A DNA stretch of 64,000 bases from Micromonospora phaseoli (GCF_900109115.1 NZ_FNYV01000016.1:1-64000), one strand, 5' to 3'; shown: positions 8,637-18,161, counted from the first letter of the stretch. Numbers and translations are program-made. The notes: a model not told the origin generated them from the letters alone.

Positions 8637-8940
8637 ATGACTGACGGAGTGTTCCGCTTCGAATCATTCGACTTGGATGTCGTGCGCGGCCGGCTCAGTT
8701 GCAAGGACCGGCCGATCCATGTCGAACCGCGCGCCTTGGCCCTGCTTTGTCACCTCGTCAAGAACCGAGATCGCGTGGTGACGAAGGCCGAGTTGCTCGA
8801 TACGGTGTGGCGCGGACGTTTCGTCACCGAGGCCGCCCTCACCACCGCCCTGCGGACCGCCCGCCGGGCGGTCGGTGACGACGGCGTCTCGGACCTCGCC
8901 CACCAGGTGAGGTGCCCCACGCTGATCATCCATTCCCGGG
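8637..8940 (+). pseudogene. Truncated winged-helix regulator / alpha-beta hydrolase fusion
   Basis: From ATG 8637 the frame encodes an OmpR-like winged helix: a FRFESFDLDVV strand, PRALALLCHLVKNRDRVVTK, and AALTTALRTARRAVGDDG. In intact proteins of this kind the next residues are the conserved IRTVHGRGYRFV wing, followed by an alpha/beta hydrolase. Here the wing is absent and the frame jumps to DLAHQVRCPTLIIHSR, which resembles the late hydrolase strand just before the catalytic Asp. It then runs into sequence that is coding on the other strand. I infer an in-frame internal deletion plus loss of the C-terminus. Confidence 0.62.
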
Positions 8941-9934
8941 TAGCCGCGTCCACATCCACCGGCATGCCGAGCAGGATCGCGGCCTCGGCCCTGCCGGCAG
9001 CCACCACGGCCGGCACGGCACCGGCATCGAGTGCCTCGTCGTACCAGAACAGGGCCCGGTCGGGCGTGGCGAAGCGCAACTGGTCCGCGGCCTGCTGGTA
9101 GACGGTGGCCGCCGTGGGAGTGCGGGCGCGGGCCGCCTGCAACTGCTCGGCAGCGCGAACCGGGTCCGCGCCGGCGGTCAGCAGGGCGCTCGCCACGCAG
9201 TCGTGCAGCCGGCGGCGTTCCGGCGGCGACAGGTCGGCGAGAACCGCGCGGGCGACCGCCGGGATCATCCGTTCACCGTCGGGCACCAGCAGTCCCTGGT
9301 CGTACAGCGAGCGTGTCGCCGCCGCCTGCGCCGGATTCAGCCGAGCGGCGGCGCAGACGACGTCGTCATCGAGATCCAGGCCGAGCGCGAGAATCGTGGC
9401 CAGTTCCGCGGTGTCGCGGCCGATCCCGGCGAGCCGGCGTTGCAAACGGGCGACCAGCGCGGGTGGCGTGCCATCCGGGGCAGCCGCCACTGCCTCGGCC
9501 ACGGCGGCCAAGCCTGCCGAGGCGGTGTGGACCGCGGCCACGTGCTCGGCGGTCGCCGGTCCGCCGAGCACGGCGGCGACCATTGCGGAGAGGGCGTCGT
9601 GGGCGAGTGGGCCGAGGTGTTCGACCGTGCCCAGGGCCGCGACCGCCTCATCGAGGTCGGCCAGCTCCGGCCCGCTGATCGTGGGACGGCGGCTGATCGC
9701 CATCGACACCCCGGTGCGGGCAGCAGCGGCCAACATCAGTAGCGCCTCCGCCGGCAGCCGGTGTGCATCGTCGACCACGACCATCGCGCCGTCGGTACGG
9801 GCGCGGGCAAGGAGGGCACCCAACTCCTCGGCGGACGTGGTGGCGACCGGGAGGACCGGCCGGCCGGCGGCTGCGGCGACCTCGCCGAGCCGACGGGATC
9901 GCCCGGCGCCGTCCACACCCACCACCACAGTCAC
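8941..9934 (-). pseudogene. LuxR-type ATPase regulator, C-terminally truncated
   Basis: The GTG at 9934 opens a protein with a P-loop variant VGVDGAGRSRR (Arg in place of the Walker Lys), a Walker B VVVDDAHRL and alpha-helical repeats like those of large STAND/LuxR regulators. About 330 residues in, after LLGMPVDVD, similarity to itself ends at about 8941 and the frame merely shadows the winged-helix relic. The expected long helical region and C-terminal LuxR helix-turn-helix are missing. It can no longer act as a DNA-binding regulator in this form. The ferric-reductase-like gene lies 82 bases upstream on the same strand. Confidence 0.6.
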
Positions 9935-10015
9935 CCGTGCGTTTCCTTTCGCCCTTGTCGTCCTGACAGCTCATGGTTGGCGGAAATGTGGCTGCCCCGA
10001 GGTGTACAGCGGAGG

Positions 10016-11362
10016 TCACCCGCCGGCGAGGCGGAAGAGTTCCGCGTGGACCTGGCGCTTCGGAACTCCGAGCCGGCGCAGGGTGTCCAGCACGGCCAGA
10101 GTGAGCGGCGGTGGACCGCAGATGAAGACGTCCCGTTCGGTGATGTCAGGTACGAGCGTGGCGAGGTTTGCCGGCGCGAAGGGGTTGTTGTCCGGTCCGG
10201 TGCGACCGGACAACAGGTGCAGCCGAGCACCCCGGGCCTGGGCGAGATTCTGCAACTCTCCGATAAGGACGGCCTTGGTGGCGTCCCGAACGCGGTAGAG
10301 GATGACCACGTCGGTCAGGTCCGGGTCTTCCAGCAGGGCGCGGATCGGCGTGACACCGATTCCCCCGGCGATCAGCAGGGTCGACTCACGGACGCGTTGC
10401 GACGCGGTGAGTGCGCCGTACGGTCCCTCGGCGAAGACCCGGGTGCCGGCCCGTAGACCACGCAGCCCCGAGCTGGTGGTGCCGACACCTTTGGCAGTCA
10501 GCCGCAGGGAGCGGCCGTCCGGGGCGGCGGACAGGGAGAACGGGTTCACCTGCCACCACGGATTGTGACCGGGAAAGCGCCACAGGAAGAACTGCCCGGC
10601 GCGGGCGGGCAGCAGATGCAGGTTCCGCCCGGTGATGTGCACCGAAACCGCGTTGTCCGGTTCGGGAACCACAGCGGCGACCCGTAGTCGATGCCGGGCG
10701 TTACGGACCAGCGGAAGAAACAGCCGGCCGATGAGCAGTGCGCCGATGGCCAAGGCCCACAGACCCCACCAGTAGATCTGAGTCAGGGCGTTACTGGTGA
10801 ACGAGGTGCCCTTGTACACCTGGTGCAGCACGGCGAGCAGGATCGCCGCGTAGAGCAGCAGGTGGACGGTGTGCCAGACCTCGTACGGCAGGCGCTTGCG
10901 GGCGGCCTGCACCGAGAACGCGACCACGACGACCATCACGGCGACGGCGATCATCCCCAGCAGAACCGGCATCTGCCGGGACAGGGTGACCGTCTCGCTC
11001 AGGAACGAGACGTTGCTGTAGGTGGCGAAGCCCAGCAGCACGACCACCGGGTGCAGCACCGCGAGCCAGAAGATCGCGAACCCGGTCCACCGGTGCCAGA
11101 CGGTGAGGTGATCCATGCCGAAACCGCGGTCCAGTAACGGCAACCGCGCAATCAGCAGCAGTTGCACGACCATCGCGAAGGCCAGATACAAGCCGAGGAG
11201 ACGACCTATCGAACCGAGAACGTTGTACGCCGGCGGCCCGGCCAGGAAGAACATCGCGTGGACCACGACCATGTTGACGAGGAGAAAGGCCAGGGTCACG
11301 ACGCGCGCGACCCTGGTGGGGTGGAGGGTGGTCGACATCGGTGGCTGAGAGATAGCGGTCAT
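10016..11362 (-). CDS. Ferric reductase-like flavocytochrome
   Basis: 448 residues. The N-terminal half has about six membrane helices with histidines placed for two haems (TVWHRWTGFAIFWLAVLHP and YEVWHTVHLLLYAAILLAVL). The C-terminal half is a ferredoxin-reductase module: the FAD-binding VNPFSLSAAPD (RxYS-like), the NAD-binding GGIGVTPIRAL and a terminal ICGPPPLT motif. Such proteins pass electrons from NAD(P)H through FAD and haem to ferric iron or another acceptor across the membrane. The ATG has a GGAAG element upstream. Its neighbours are an unrelated transporter operon and a broken regulator. Confidence 0.88.
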   Translation of the reverse strand: MTAISQPPMSTTLHPTRVARVVTLAFLLVNMVVVHAMFFLAGPPAYNVLGSIGRLLGLYLAFAMVVQLLLIARLPLLDRGFGMDHLTVWHRWTGFAIFWLAVLHPVVVLLGFATYSNVSFLSETVTLSRQMPVLLGMIAVAVMVVVVAFSVQAARKRLPYEVWHTVHLLLYAAILLAVLHQVYKGTSFTSNALTQIYWWGLWALAIGALLIGRLFLPLVRNARHRLRVAAVVPEPDNAVSVHITGRNLHLLPARAGQFFLWRFPGHNPWWQVNPFSLSAAPDGRSLRLTAKGVGTTSSGLRGLRAGTRVFAEGPYGALTASQRVRESTLLIAGGIGVTPIRALLEDPDLTDVVILYRVRDATKAVLIGELQNLAQARGARLHLLSGRTGPDNNPFAPANLATLVPDITERDVFICGPPPLTLAVLDTLRRLGVPKRQVHAELFRLAGG

Positions 11363-11716
11363 CCCGTCTTCCTATCGGTCCGTCATATCTGGGGCACCGC
11401 GATCCGCACGTCGTCGCGGGCCCCGCACAGGCCAGGCCCCTCGGCCGATCTTGTGCCAGCGACATCGGCGTCGGAGCCCCGGCTTGTTCTCACCTGCGCG
11501 GCCTTCCTCGACAGAAGGGCTGCGACTGCAGCCCCACCTATAGCTTCCTGGCCCGGCACCCGCAAGGCTTGGGGAAGATCTGAGGAACTGCTGAGGGGCC
11601 AGCCCGGTGTGCGGCCGCCGGATGCTCCCGCCGCCGCAACCGTTGGCCGGCGGCGGAAGTGGCCGTCCCAGCGCCGAGTACGACGTAGGTTCCGGGGACC
11701 AGCGAGTCGAGGGCTC
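11363..11716. other. 354-base gap between flavocytochrome gene and tctA
   Basis: I see no credible gene here. The part next to 11362 should hold the flavocytochrome promoter; a TATAGG-like box occurs on the minus strand near 11535. The only clear structure is the inverted repeat at 11628-11656. Confidence 0.5.
11628..11656 (-). terminator. Hairpin downstream of tctCBA
   Basis: A perfect 9-base inverted repeat (CCGCCGCCG / CGGCGGCGG) with an 11-base loop begins 60 bases after the tctA stop. It has no U-run, as is common in actinomycetes. Confidence 0.4.
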
Positions 11717-13222
11717 CTACTCGTCCTCAGCGAACACGACCTCGCGGCGCTTGTGAATCGTCGGGAGGACGGCGAGGACGAGCGCCGCCACGGCGAGGGC
11801 CAGGAGCACTGCGGAGATCGGCCGGGTGAGGAAGACCGACGCGTCGCCACGGGAGATGATCAGCGCCCGCCGCAGGTTCTCCTCAAGCAACGGGCCGAGG
11901 ACGAAGCCGAGCAGCAGTGGCGCTGGTTCGCAGCCGCACTTGATCAGGGTGTAGCCCAGAATCCCGAAGAACGCGATCGCGTAGACGTCGTACGCGTTGA
12001 AGCCCAGGGAGTACGTGCCGATCGCGGCGAACAGGATGATCATCGGGAACAGCACCTGGTACGGAATGCGCAGCATGCGCACCCAGAAGCCGACCAGCGG
12101 CAGGTTCAGCAGCAGGAGCAGCACGTTGCCGATCCACATCGAGGCGATCAGGCCCCAGAACAGCGCCGGTTCGTCGGTGAGGACGTTCGGTCCGGGGGTT
12201 ATGCCGTGGACGATGAACGCGCCGACCATCAGCGCCATCACCGGGTGAGCGGGCAGCCCCAGGGTGAGCAGCGGGATGAACGACGTCTGCGCGGCGGCGT
12301 TGTTCGCCGACTCGGGACCAGCGACGCCCTCGATCGCACCGCGTCCGAACTCCTGCGGCCGCTTCGAGATCCGCTTCTCGAGGGCGTACGAGGTGAACGA
12401 GGCCAGCACGTGGCCACCGCCGGGCAGGACGCCGAGCGCGGCGCCGAGACCGGTGCCCCGCAGGATCGGGCCGACGATCCGGCGCCGGTCCTCGCGCGTC
12501 GGCCAGAGGTTCCTCACCTTGCTGATGACCGCCGCGCGGGTCTGCTCGTTCTCCAGGTTGCGCAGGATCTCGGCCACCCCGAACATGCCGACGGCGACCG
12601 ACACGAAATCGATGCCGCCGTACAACTCGCGCTGGCCGAACACGAACCGCGGCGTGCCGGTGTAGATGTCCTGACCGACCGTGCCGAGCAGGACGCCGAG
12701 CGCAATCATCGCCAGTGCCTTGAGCGCCGTGCCACGCGCCAACGCGATCGACACGATCAGGCCGAACAACACCAGCGAGAAGTACTCGGCCGGGCCGAAC
12801 TTCAATGCGACCCGGGCCAGCGGTGGGGCCGCGACGGCCAGCGCGACGGTCGCCACCGTACCCGCGATGAACGACCCGACCGCGGCGGTGGCCAGGGCCG
12901 CGCCGGCCCGACCCTGCCGGGCCATCTCGTGCCCGTCCAGCGCGGTGACCGCCGACGACGACTCACCGGGCACATTGATCAGAATGGCGGTCGTCGAGCC
13001 GCCGTACTGAGCGCCGTAGTAGATGCCGGCCAGCATGATCAGCGCCGTCACCGGCTCGAAGCTGAACGTGATCGGCAGCAGCAGCGCCACCGTCGCCGTC
13101 GGCCCGATGCCAGGCAACACCCCGACCGCCGTTCCGAGCAGCACACCCACGAAGCAGTAGAGGACGTTCTGCACCAGGAAGGCGACCGAGAAGCCCAACG
13201 CGAGGTTGTCGAGAAGTTCCAC
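11717..13222 (-). CDS. tctA: Tripartite tricarboxylate transporter, large permease TctA
   Basis: 501 residues and about 12 membrane helices, the usual TctA length. The family's conserved Gly/Pro-rich loops are present ([17 protein letters not shown] near residue 35 and [13 protein letters not shown] in the second half), giving the internal repeat expected of TctA. It is the large subunit of a secondary transporter that imports citrate or other carboxylates using an ion gradient, fed by TctC. The GTG start follows TctB by 21 bases, and it is the last gene of tctC-tctB-tctA. A short charged C-terminus is cytoplasmic. Confidence 0.93.
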   Translation of the reverse strand: MELLDNLALGFSVAFLVQNVLYCFVGVLLGTAVGVLPGIGPTATVALLLPITFSFEPVTALIMLAGIYYGAQYGGSTTAILINVPGESSSAVTALDGHEMARQGRAGAALATAAVGSFIAGTVATVALAVAAPPLARVALKFGPAEYFSLVLFGLIVSIALARGTALKALAMIALGVLLGTVGQDIYTGTPRFVFGQRELYGGIDFVSVAVGMFGVAEILRNLENEQTRAAVISKVRNLWPTREDRRRIVGPILRGTGLGAALGVLPGGGHVLASFTSYALEKRISKRPQEFGRGAIEGVAGPESANNAAAQTSFIPLLTLGLPAHPVMALMVGAFIVHGITPGPNVLTDEPALFWGLIASMWIGNVLLLLLNLPLVGFWVRMLRIPYQVLFPMIILFAAIGTYSLGFNAYDVYAIAFFGILGYTLIKCGCEPAPLLLGFVLGPLLEENLRRALIISRGDASVFLTRPISAVLLALAVAALVLAVLPTIHKRREVVFAEDE

Positions 13223-13243
13223 GTCTCAGTCCGACCCGACGCG

Positions 13244-13705
13244 TCAGAACCCGAGCCACGGGCCCCATAGCGGGATCCGTAGCTGAAGTCCGACGACGAA
13301 GATGAGCGTGCTGGCCACGGTCAGTCCGGCGGCCACGGCCACGGCCGTGAGCAGCCGCACGCGCGAGCTGGCCAGCGTGGTGAGCAGGGCGGTCACCGCC
13401 GACGTCGGCACGAATCCGAGCCGCCGGACGGTGAATCCGAAGAACAGGACCGCGAGCGCGATGACGGCGATCGCCCGCCAGGGAACCGGCCCGAACGAGA
13501 CCACCTCACCGGCGATCAGTCCCTTGAGGACGATTGCCAGACCCAGGGCGGCCACGGTCGCGCCGACCAGCAGCGGGAAGGCGCCGGGGCCCATCCGCAG
13601 TGGAGTGCCCAGCTCGTAGCCGAGCGACCTCACCACGAACGCACCACCGATCAGAACGAAGACTCCCCCAGCGAGGACGTCCGGGAAGGACCGGCGGCGC
13701 TCCAC
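13244..13705 (-). CDS. tctB: Tripartite tricarboxylate transporter, small permease TctB
   Basis: 153 residues with four predicted membrane helices and the TctB-like first helix (DVLAGGVFVLIGGAFVV) and GPGAFP loop (RMGPGAFPLLVG). It is the small membrane subunit that pairs with TctA. Its GTG start lies one base after the tctC stop, with the Shine-Dalgarno embedded in the end of tctC, so translation is probably coupled. Gene order C-B-A is the classic one. Confidence 0.9.
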   Translation of the reverse strand: MERRRSFPDVLAGGVFVLIGGAFVVRSLGYELGTPLRMGPGAFPLLVGATVAALGLAIVLKGLIAGEVVSFGPVPWRAIAVIALAVLFFGFTVRRLGFVPTSAVTALLTTLASSRVRLLTAVAVAAGLTVASTLIFVVGLQLRIPLWGPWLGF

Positions 13706-13706
13706 C

Positions 13707-14729
13707 TCAGGAGGCCTCGACCCCGGAGTCCGCGATGACCTTTGCCCAGGTGCCGAGCTGCTCCTCGAGCTTGGCCCGGTGCGCCTGCGGGGTCGCGGCC
13801 TCGGCCGGTACCGGCGCGGTGCCGAGCTTGGCCATCTGCTCGATGACTCCCTGGTCGGCCAGGGCCACCTGCAACGCCTCGGACAGCCTCTGCACGACCT
13901 GCTGCGGCGTGCCGGCCGGGACGTAGAGACCGTGCCACACGCTGACCTGGAGCTGAGGCAGCCCGGCCTCCGCCGTGGTGGGCAGGTCGGGCAGGCTCTT
14001 CACCCGCTCCGGTGTGGTGACCGCGTACGCCTTCACCTCACCCGCGGAGATCTGGCCACTGGTGTTGGTGGTCTGGTCGCACATGAAGTCGACCTGGCCG
14101 CCGACGAGGTCGGTCAGCGCCGGGCCGGTGCCCTGGTACGGAACCTCCTGGAGCTTGACACCGGCGGCGGTCTGGAACAGCAGACCGCACAGGTGCGACG
14201 CCGCACCGATGCCGGCGTTGGCCAGCGTGACCTTGTCGGCGTTCGCCTTCACGTGGGCCACCAGGTCCGCCAGCGTCGCGGGCGCGAAGTCCTTCCGGGC
14301 GACGACCGTCATCGGCACCTCGGTGACGAGCCCGACCATCTCGAAATCCTCGAGCGGCTGGTAGCCCAGGTTCTGGTACAGGGCGGGCGCCGTTGACATG
14401 CCGATGTGGTGCATGAGCACCGTGTAGCCGTCGGGCTCGGCCTGCGCGACCTCGCCGGCACCGACCGTACCGCCCGCACCCTCGACGTTCTGAACGACAA
14501 TCTTGGCACCGAGCTCTGCGGCCATCGGCTCGGCGATCATGCGGGTGACCGTGTCCGTCGGGCCGCCCGCACTGAACGGCACGACGAACGTGATGTTCTG
14601 GTCCGGGTAGGCCTCGGCTCCCCCGCCGCCGGTGGCACCTCCGTCGCCCGAACAGGCGGTGACGAGCGAGACGAGGCCGATCACGGCGATCACCCGCGCG
14701 ACGGCCCGGTACCTGCTGGTCGTTCCCAT
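13707..14729 (-). CDS. tctC: Tripartite tricarboxylate transporter substrate-binding lipoprotein TctC (Bug family)
   Basis: 340 residues with a lipoprotein signal ending in the lipobox LVTAC. A Gly-rich linker leads into the Bug-family domain: ITFVVPFSAGGPTDTVTRM near the N-terminus, then the VEGAGGTVGAGEVAQAEPDG motif that contacts the carboxylate ligand. It captures the substrate outside the membrane and delivers it to TctAB. The ATG at 14729 is preferred over 14759 because GAGGAGG lies 8 bases upstream. The upstream region is shared with the divergent response regulator and contains a pair of direct repeats. Confidence 0.93.
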   Translation of the reverse strand: MGTTSRYRAVARVIAVIGLVSLVTACSGDGGATGGGGAEAYPDQNITFVVPFSAGGPTDTVTRMIAEPMAAELGAKIVVQNVEGAGGTVGAGEVAQAEPDGYTVLMHHIGMSTAPALYQNLGYQPLEDFEMVGLVTEVPMTVVARKDFAPATLADLVAHVKANADKVTLANAGIGAASHLCGLLFQTAAGVKLQEVPYQGTGPALTDLVGGQVDFMCDQTTNTSGQISAGEVKAYAVTTPERVKSLPDLPTTAEAGLPQLQVSVWHGLYVPAGTPQQVVQRLSEALQVALADQGVIEQMAKLGTAPVPAEAATPQAHRAKLEEQLGTWAKVIADSGVEAS

Positions 14730-14803
14730 ATCGCGGCCTCCTCGTCTACGCATGCGCATCCGTCGACGAGTGCGCGGCCTCAGTCTCGGCTGGCGGGCAC
14801 GCG

Positions 14804-14859
14804 GATGGTGTCAGAGGAATCCCAAGGAATGTGCCGGATGTCAGACAAACCCAAAGAAC
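14804..14859. promoter_or_regulatory. Direct repeats in the tctC / response-regulator divergent region
   Basis: Two copies of a roughly 25-base element begin at about 14804 and 14836. Both contain GATG, then TCAGA, AA, CCCAA and GAA at matching positions. The TCAGA cores are exactly 30 bases apart, about three helical turns, as expected of tandem sites for an OmpR-type response regulator. The likely ligand is the regulator encoded at 14904; binding is inferred. Confidence 0.45.
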
Positions 14860-14889
14860 TCGAACCGGCCCGAGCGCCGATCCGAGGCG

Positions 14890-14895
14890 TACAAT
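14890..14895 (+). promoter_or_regulatory. -10 box for the response-regulator gene, leaderless start
   Basis: TACAAT lies only eight bases before the ATG at 14904, and no Shine-Dalgarno is present. Transcription should therefore begin at or next to the start codon. A convincing -35 box is not seen, which fits an activated promoter. Confidence 0.45.
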
Positions 14896-14903
14896 TCGCG
14901 GGT

Positions 14904-15587
14904 ATGCGGATCACCGTCATCGAAGATGACGACCGCGTGGCGCGAAGTCTGGTGACCGTCCTCGCCCAGGCCGGCTTCGAGGTCCACCGCATCGCCACCG
15001 CCGCCGAGGCCGTGCGCGCCGCCCCGTCCGACGTTGTCCTCGTGGACCTGGGCCTACCCGACGGCGACGGCCTCGACGTGATCCGCAGGCTGCGTGACCG
15101 CCCGGAGACCGCCGTGATCGCCGTGACAGCACGCTCCGAGGAGCACGACCGGGTACGCGGCCTGCGCGCCGGCGCCGACGACTACATCGTGAAGCCGTTC
15201 GGCATCCCGGAACTGCTGGCCCGGATCGACGCCGTCCTGCGGCGCACCCGGGCGGCTCGTGCGCTGAGCCACCCGGACGGGCCACTCGTTCTCGGCCCGA
15301 TGCGCATCGGCGTCGGCACCCGCGAGGTCACCGTCGACGGCGCGCCCGTGACGCTGACCCGCAAGGAGTTCGAGCTGCTCCTGCTGCTGGCCCGCCGGGC
15401 ACCGAACGTGGTGAGCCGCGACGTCATCCTCGACCAGATCTGGGGCGCGACCTGGGAGCCCTCGAGTCGCACCCTGGACACCCACATCGCGACTTTGCGG
15501 CACAAACTCAGGCCGGCGGTGCTCATCCGCACGATCCACGGAGTCGGCTATCGGCTCCTGGCCGACCAGCCGGAGCTGATCGGCTGA
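14904..15587 (+). CDS. OmpR-family response regulator, TctD-like
   Basis: 227 residues. Receiver domain: acidic pocket IEDDD, phospho-acceptor Asp in VVLVDLGLPDGDG (about residue 50), Thr/Ser in AVTARSEEHD, and Lys in DDYIVKPFG. The C-terminal OmpR winged helix ends in HIATLRHKLRPAVLIRTIHG followed by GYRLL. It sits head to head with tctCBA and seven bases before the sensor kinase. This is the same arrangement as TctD/TctE, which induces tctCBA when tricarboxylates are present, so this role is inferred. The ATG at 14904 gives a standard receiver N-terminus. Confidence 0.92.
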   Translation: MRITVIEDDDRVARSLVTVLAQAGFEVHRIATAAEAVRAAPSDVVLVDLGLPDGDGLDVIRRLRDRPETAVIAVTARSEEHDRVRGLRAGADDYIVKPFGIPELLARIDAVLRRTRAARALSHPDGPLVLGPMRIGVGTREVTVDGAPVTLTRKEFELLLLLARRAPNVVSRDVILDQIWGATWEPSSRTLDTHIATLRHKLRPAVLIRTIHGVGYRLLADQPELIG

Positions 15588-15593
15588 CGCGCC

Positions 15594-17075
15594 GTGCACC
15601 GTCGCCTGCTCGCCGTTCTCGTGCCCCTCGCGGTGCTGCTCGTCACGGCACTCGGGGTGCCGCTCAGCGTCACCGTGGCCGAGCGGGAGATGCAGGAGAC
15701 CTACGTCGACCGGCTGGGCGACGTCGGCCGGTTCGCGTCGCTGGCCGAGACCGCGCTGTCGACCGGGCGGACCGAGGCGCTCCACCATGAGTTGACGCGC
15801 TACCACAAGCTGTACGGCATCCCGGTCGCGCTGATCGACACCTCGGGCACGGTGCTGCTCGGACCGGCCGGCGCCTACCAGGAGGCGGCGCGCGCCGAGC
15901 CGACCCTGTCCCGGATCGTGACCGCGGCGCTGGCCGGGGCGCGGTCCGAGCCGTCCTGGGAATGGGCACCGTGGAACGACTCCGCCCTCGTCGTGGCCGA
16001 GCCGGTGGGCCGGGACAGTGAGGTCGTCGGCGCCGTCGTGACGATCTCCGACCTGTCGAAGACCCGCGAACGCATCCTCGTCCGCTGGGCCCGGCTCGCC
16101 GGTCTCGGGCTGCTGCCGCTGATCGCCCTCACGGCCGTCGCCTGGCCGGTTTCGGCCTGGGTGCTCCGGCCGGTGCGGAAACTGGACACGGCGACCTCAC
16201 GGATCTCCGCGGGCGACCTGACGATCCGCGCCGACGCCCAGGCCGGCCCGGTCGAGCTACGACGGCTGGCGGAGTCGTTCAACACCATGATGGACGCCGT
16301 GGAGAACGCCGCGCAGCGGCAGCGGGCGTTCGTGTCCGACGCGTCGCACCAGTTGCGCAACCCGTTGACCAGCCTCCGGCTCGCGGTCGAGAGCCTCGAG
16401 GCACACCTGCGACCGGAGGGCAACGGACGGCAGGTGTACGACGTCGCCGTCGACGAGCTGAAGGCGATGCAGCGAATGCTGAACTCGCTGCAGGCCAGTG
16501 CGCGGATGGAGAGCATGCGGACGGCGTCGCCGGTGGATCTCGACGAGGTGCTGGCAACCCGGGTGGACCGGTGGCGGGCGCTGACGGCGAGAGCGGGGCA
16601 GACACTGGCGGTCGACGTGCCACCAGGGCTGCGGTTGTTGGAGCCGCCGGGCGGACTGGGCAGCATCCTGGACGAGCTGATCAGCAACGCGTTACGGCTG
16701 TCGGACGCGCAGGTGGTGCAGGTGACCGCCCGAGTGGCCCCCGGTGGTGCAGGCGCCGGACGTGGCAACGGCGCCGCCGCCGGAGGCGCGGTCACCATCA
16801 CTGTTCGTGACGACGGCCAGGGGATCGACGTCTCCGAGCGGGCCAAGGCGCTACGGCGGTTCTGGCGGTCGCCGCGGCACCAGAACGTACCCGGGACCGG
16901 CCTGGGGCTGGCGATCTGCGCCGATCTGGTCGGGGCGGCCGGGGGCGAGCTGCGACTGGAGGAGGGCCTGCCGCGTCCGGACGGGTCCGGGCACGGGTTC
17001 GCCGCGGTGATCGCGTTGCCGGTCGTTCCGCAGGTCGCGTCGTCGTCCGGCGCGCCGGCCCGGTCACCGGTCTGA
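15594..17075 (+). CDS. Sensor histidine kinase, TctE-like
   Basis: 493 residues. The first membrane helix spans about residues 3-26, a ~130-residue extracytoplasmic sensor follows, and a second helix near residues 165-190 leads into a HAMP linker. The HisKA phospho-acceptor is in SDASHQLRNPLTSLR, and the ATPase has an N box LDELISNALRLSD, a G1 box VRDDGQGID and a G2 box GTGLGLAICADL. The GTG start lies seven bases after the regulator's stop. With an orphan TAXI lipoprotein gene immediately downstream, ligand sensing through a binding-protein partner is plausible, as known for BctE/BctC-type systems. Confidence 0.92.
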   Translation: MHRRLLAVLVPLAVLLVTALGVPLSVTVAEREMQETYVDRLGDVGRFASLAETALSTGRTEALHHELTRYHKLYGIPVALIDTSGTVLLGPAGAYQEAARAEPTLSRIVTAALAGARSEPSWEWAPWNDSALVVAEPVGRDSEVVGAVVTISDLSKTRERILVRWARLAGLGLLPLIALTAVAWPVSAWVLRPVRKLDTATSRISAGDLTIRADAQAGPVELRRLAESFNTMMDAVENAAQRQRAFVSDASHQLRNPLTSLRLAVESLEAHLRPEGNGRQVYDVAVDELKAMQRMLNSLQASARMESMRTASPVDLDEVLATRVDRWRALTARAGQTLAVDVPPGLRLLEPPGGLGSILDELISNALRLSDAQVVQVTARVAPGGAGAGRGNGAAAGGAVTITVRDDGQGIDVSERAKALRRFWRSPRHQNVPGTGLGLAICADLVGAAGGELRLEEGLPRPDGSGHGFAAVIALPVVPQVASSSGAPARSPV

Positions 17076-17112
17076 GGACCTGGTCCGGTCACCGGCCCGC
17101 CGCTGTCTGCGC

Positions 17113-18069
17113 TCAACGCTTACGATCGCGGAACCAGGCGGCTGCACCCGGATGAAGCGGGATCGATGCGGTGGAGATGCCGGTACGCACGTTGATCTGC
17201 CACGCCTCCGGGACGGCTTCGGCGTCGTCCCGGCTTTCGGACGCGATCGTCGGGGTGTGCGTGAAGATGGTGTCGGTGATGGCGTAGACCAGGTCCTCGG
17301 GCAGGTCGTCGCGCGCGAGAAGCACGTTCGGCACGGCGACGGTGCGGGTGGCCGGGACGTCGACGTAGGCGGTCGCGGGGATCATTGCCGGAGCGTAGGG
17401 GCCTGGGTACGCCGTGAAGAGCGCGTTGGCCTGTGCGTCCAACGGGATCAGCCGGACGGGGTGCCGCTGCGCCAGCTCGGTGATGGCGGGTGTCGGCACC
17501 CCGGTCAGGGAGAACATCGCGTCGATGTCGCCGTCGGGCAGTGCCGCCGCCGACTCGGCCTGGCTGAGGAACCGACCGTCGGCGTTCACCTCGCCGAGTG
17601 CCAGAACCCGCAGCGACGTGAACTCGGTGCCCGAGTCGCGGGCACCGAGGGACACCCGCTTGCCTTCGAGGTCCCGGAACTCGTCGATCGCCGCGTCGGC
17701 CATGACCACGAGATGAAGGTGGCTGTCGTAGAGCCGGCATATCGCCGAGAGCCCCGCGGGCGCGCTGCCGTCGGTCGTGATCAGTACGTCCAGGCTCGTC
17801 AACCCAAGGTGCACCGCGCCGGACCGCAGCATCCGGATGTTGTCGGTGGACGCCCCGCTCGGCACCGTGGTCACCGTGGCGCCCGGCACATGTTCGGAGA
17901 TGTGTGCGGCCAGCGCACCGCCGATGCGCCGGTACACCGCCCCAGCCGGCCCGGTGGCCAGCCGCAGGTGGACCTCGTCGACCTCGGGCTGCCGGGAGCA
18001 GGCGACGAGCGACCCTCCGGCGGCCAGGAGCACCGCCCGGCGGCTGATCCGTGGCTCCAGGCTCGCCAT
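17113..18069 (-). CDS. TAXI-family solute-binding lipoprotein, orphan
   Basis: 318 residues with a Tat/Sec-like signal (ISRRAVLLAAGG) ending in the lipobox SLVAC. The TAXI fold signature is clear: the LRLATGPAGAVYRRIGGALA opening (the TGPxGxxY motif), then VTTVPSGASTDNI and the RVSLGARDSGTEF segment. TAXI proteins normally feed TRAP permeases, but no TRAP permease is present here. It converges with the kinase gene, leaving 37 bases between the stops. I infer either a stray receptor or a periplasmic co-sensor for the neighbouring kinase. Confidence 0.88.
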   Translation of the reverse strand: MASLEPRISRRAVLLAAGGSLVACSRQPEVDEVHLRLATGPAGAVYRRIGGALAAHISEHVPGATVTTVPSGASTDNIRMLRSGAVHLGLTSLDVLITTDGSAPAGLSAICRLYDSHLHLVVMADAAIDEFRDLEGKRVSLGARDSGTEFTSLRVLALGEVNADGRFLSQAESAAALPDGDIDAMFSLTGVPTPAITELAQRHPVRLIPLDAQANALFTAYPGPYAPAMIPATAYVDVPATRTVAVPNVLLARDDLPEDLVYAITDTIFTHTPTIASESRDDAEAVPEAWQINVRTGISTASIPLHPGAAAWFRDRKR

Positions 18070-18161
18070 ACCGAGATGATACGGACGGCTGCGGGCGCGC
18101 AGCGGTCAGTCGAACCAGTTGGAGACAGCGCCCCGACTCGAACGATCCGCCGCTGCGGTCA

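Noticed and set aside
17020-17112. Terminator between kinase and TAXI genes from the repeated CCGGTCACCGG words
   Set aside because: The two words are near-palindromes in direct orientation and do not form a clean stem with each other.
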